From: Lamprobacter modestohalophilus
GTDB lineage: Bacteria > Pseudomonadota > Gammaproteobacteria > Chromatiales > Chromatiaceae
DNA: 64,000 nt
Assembly: GCF_016583905.1 (NCBI RefSeq)
Contig: NZ_NRRY01000009.1
Span: 57,292 to 121,291 of the forward strand
Direction of reading: 5' to 3'
The position numbers and the translations under genes are program-made. The notes under the pieces are model-generated. The model saw only the letters and a list, made by a program, of their open reading frames with translations. It was not told the DNA's origin and ran no database searches. Positions 63,656-64,000 of this stretch are shown here, piece by piece; positions within the stretch are counted from its first letter, which is position 1, and every line of letters starts with the position of its first letter.

Positions 63656-63874
63656 ATGAATCCGTCTACTTTCATCGGCATCTTGGCCAGCATGTTATTG
63701 CTCGGCACCGTCCTCTTCTTCACCGCTGAGTCTCCTGACAGCTTTCTCAACTTGCCCGGCCTCGCCATCGTGCTGACAGGAACCATGGCGGCGACCTTTA
63801 TTAGCTACCCATTGCGTGAAGTGCTGCGGGTTGTTGGCCTCGTCGGGGTGGTTTTCAGGCGCGAGAACACCTAG
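63656..63874 (+). pseudogene. motA: motA stator gene, truncated by an insertion
   Basis: Only 72 residues remain. MNPSTFIGILASMLLLGTVL and FLNLPGLAIVLTGTMAATFI, then SYPLREVLRVVGLV and VFRRENT, are the conserved first two helices of a MotA/PomA-type stator protein, normally 250-290 residues. Translation stops immediately where AT-rich foreign DNA begins (63874). The proton-conducting and FliG-contacting regions are missing, so this copy should not turn the motor. A motB gene, expected downstream, is outside the window. Confidence 0.88.
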
Positions 63875-64000
63875 GTAGTGTTCTTGATCTGTACCGGTGA
63901 TATTTTTTGATCAAAGAAAATTATATACTATTCTACTGTTAACGGTAAACTTTCGGGATCTTTAGTTATGGTACTTGAACCTGTTTGCTGCCCCCATTGC
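63874..64000 (+). mobile_element. left end of an IS1-family-like insertion sequence
   Basis: At 63874 the motA sequence changes to A+T-rich DNA starting GGTAGTGTTC, reminiscent of IS1-family terminal repeats (GGT-x-x-TG). An ATG at 63968 opens a short reading frame, MVLEPVCCPHC, which looks like the zinc-finger start of InsA. The right end, the second inverted repeat and the target duplication lie beyond the window, so identity and size cannot be confirmed. Confidence 0.65.
63968..64000 (+). CDS. IS1 InsA-like transposase/repressor, first 11 codons
   Basis: The visible start is MVLEPVCCPHC. A CPxC zinc-knuckle right at the N-terminus is characteristic of InsA-type proteins of the IS1 family, which bind the IS ends and regulate the element. 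The protein continues off the window. With only 11 residues the call depends mainly on context: a composition break inside motA and the preceding GGTAGTG terminus. Confidence 0.5.
   Translation, partial: MVLEPVCCPHC

Overview
The window is GC-rich DNA (roughly 60 %) from a motile Gram-negative bacterium. CheZ, FlhE, the lipoprotein FlgH, an ffh-ypjD neighbourhood, FlgM/FliA control and the general protein similarities point to a gammaproteobacterium. A Chromatiales-type (purple sulfur bacterium) relative is my best guess, but it is an inference, since no rRNA or photosynthesis gene is visible.

Positions 1-26,350 are accessory and housekeeping genes. They comprise a TolC-like outer-membrane factor running off the left edge, divergent from an exporter-type ABC half-transporter; a YheT-like hydrolase; and a large MGH1/GH63-like glucosidase. 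A translationally coupled lipid-modification operon follows (flavin amine oxidase-like protein, DUF1365, cyclopropane-fatty-acid-synthase-like methyltransferase). Next are a 5TM-PAS3-GGDEF-EAL sensor, ffh, a YpjD/CcsA-like membrane protein, a TIGR04282 transferase, a hybrid histidine kinase with a frameshifted tail, an arsenosugar-type radical SAM protein (ArsS), tRNA-Ala(CGC), a TauD-family dioxygenase, a frameshifted GGDEF-EAL protein and an RRM RNA-binding protein. The stretch ends with an antitoxin gene whose PIN toxin partner is destroyed by a fossil transposase fragment.

Positions 26,558-64,000 are almost one continuous flagellar/chemotaxis locus of four blocks: fliE (-); fliFGHIJK-LMNOPQR (+); flgBCDEFGHIJ and flgKL (-); then flgA-flgM-flgN-cheR-cheB-mcp-cheY-cheZ-flhB-flhA-flhE-fliA-motA (+). 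Together they encode the basal body, export gate and ATPase, switch, rod, hook, junction proteins, FlgM/FliA checkpoint and part of the chemotaxis pathway. Filament genes (fliC, fliD, fliS), cheA, cheW and an intact stator are not in the window. Two strong sigma28 (FliA) promoters precede flgK and flgM.

The main oddities are: motA cut after about 72 codons by what looks like the start of an IS1-family element; FliN with two copies of the DLWAxAMAEQ motif that enterobacterial FliN has once; FlhB with NPRR at the autocleavage site instead of NPTH; FliK with about ten 16-residue repeats; FlgL enlarged by an internal duplication; two DNA repeat arrays inside the flagellar locus (fliE leader and fliQ-fliR gap); a roughly 110-residue low-complexity insert in the CFA-synthase-like enzyme; and frameshifts in two signalling genes. 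I saw no clearly new multi-gene system. The most distinctive candidates are the modified switch/export proteins and the repeat arrays.
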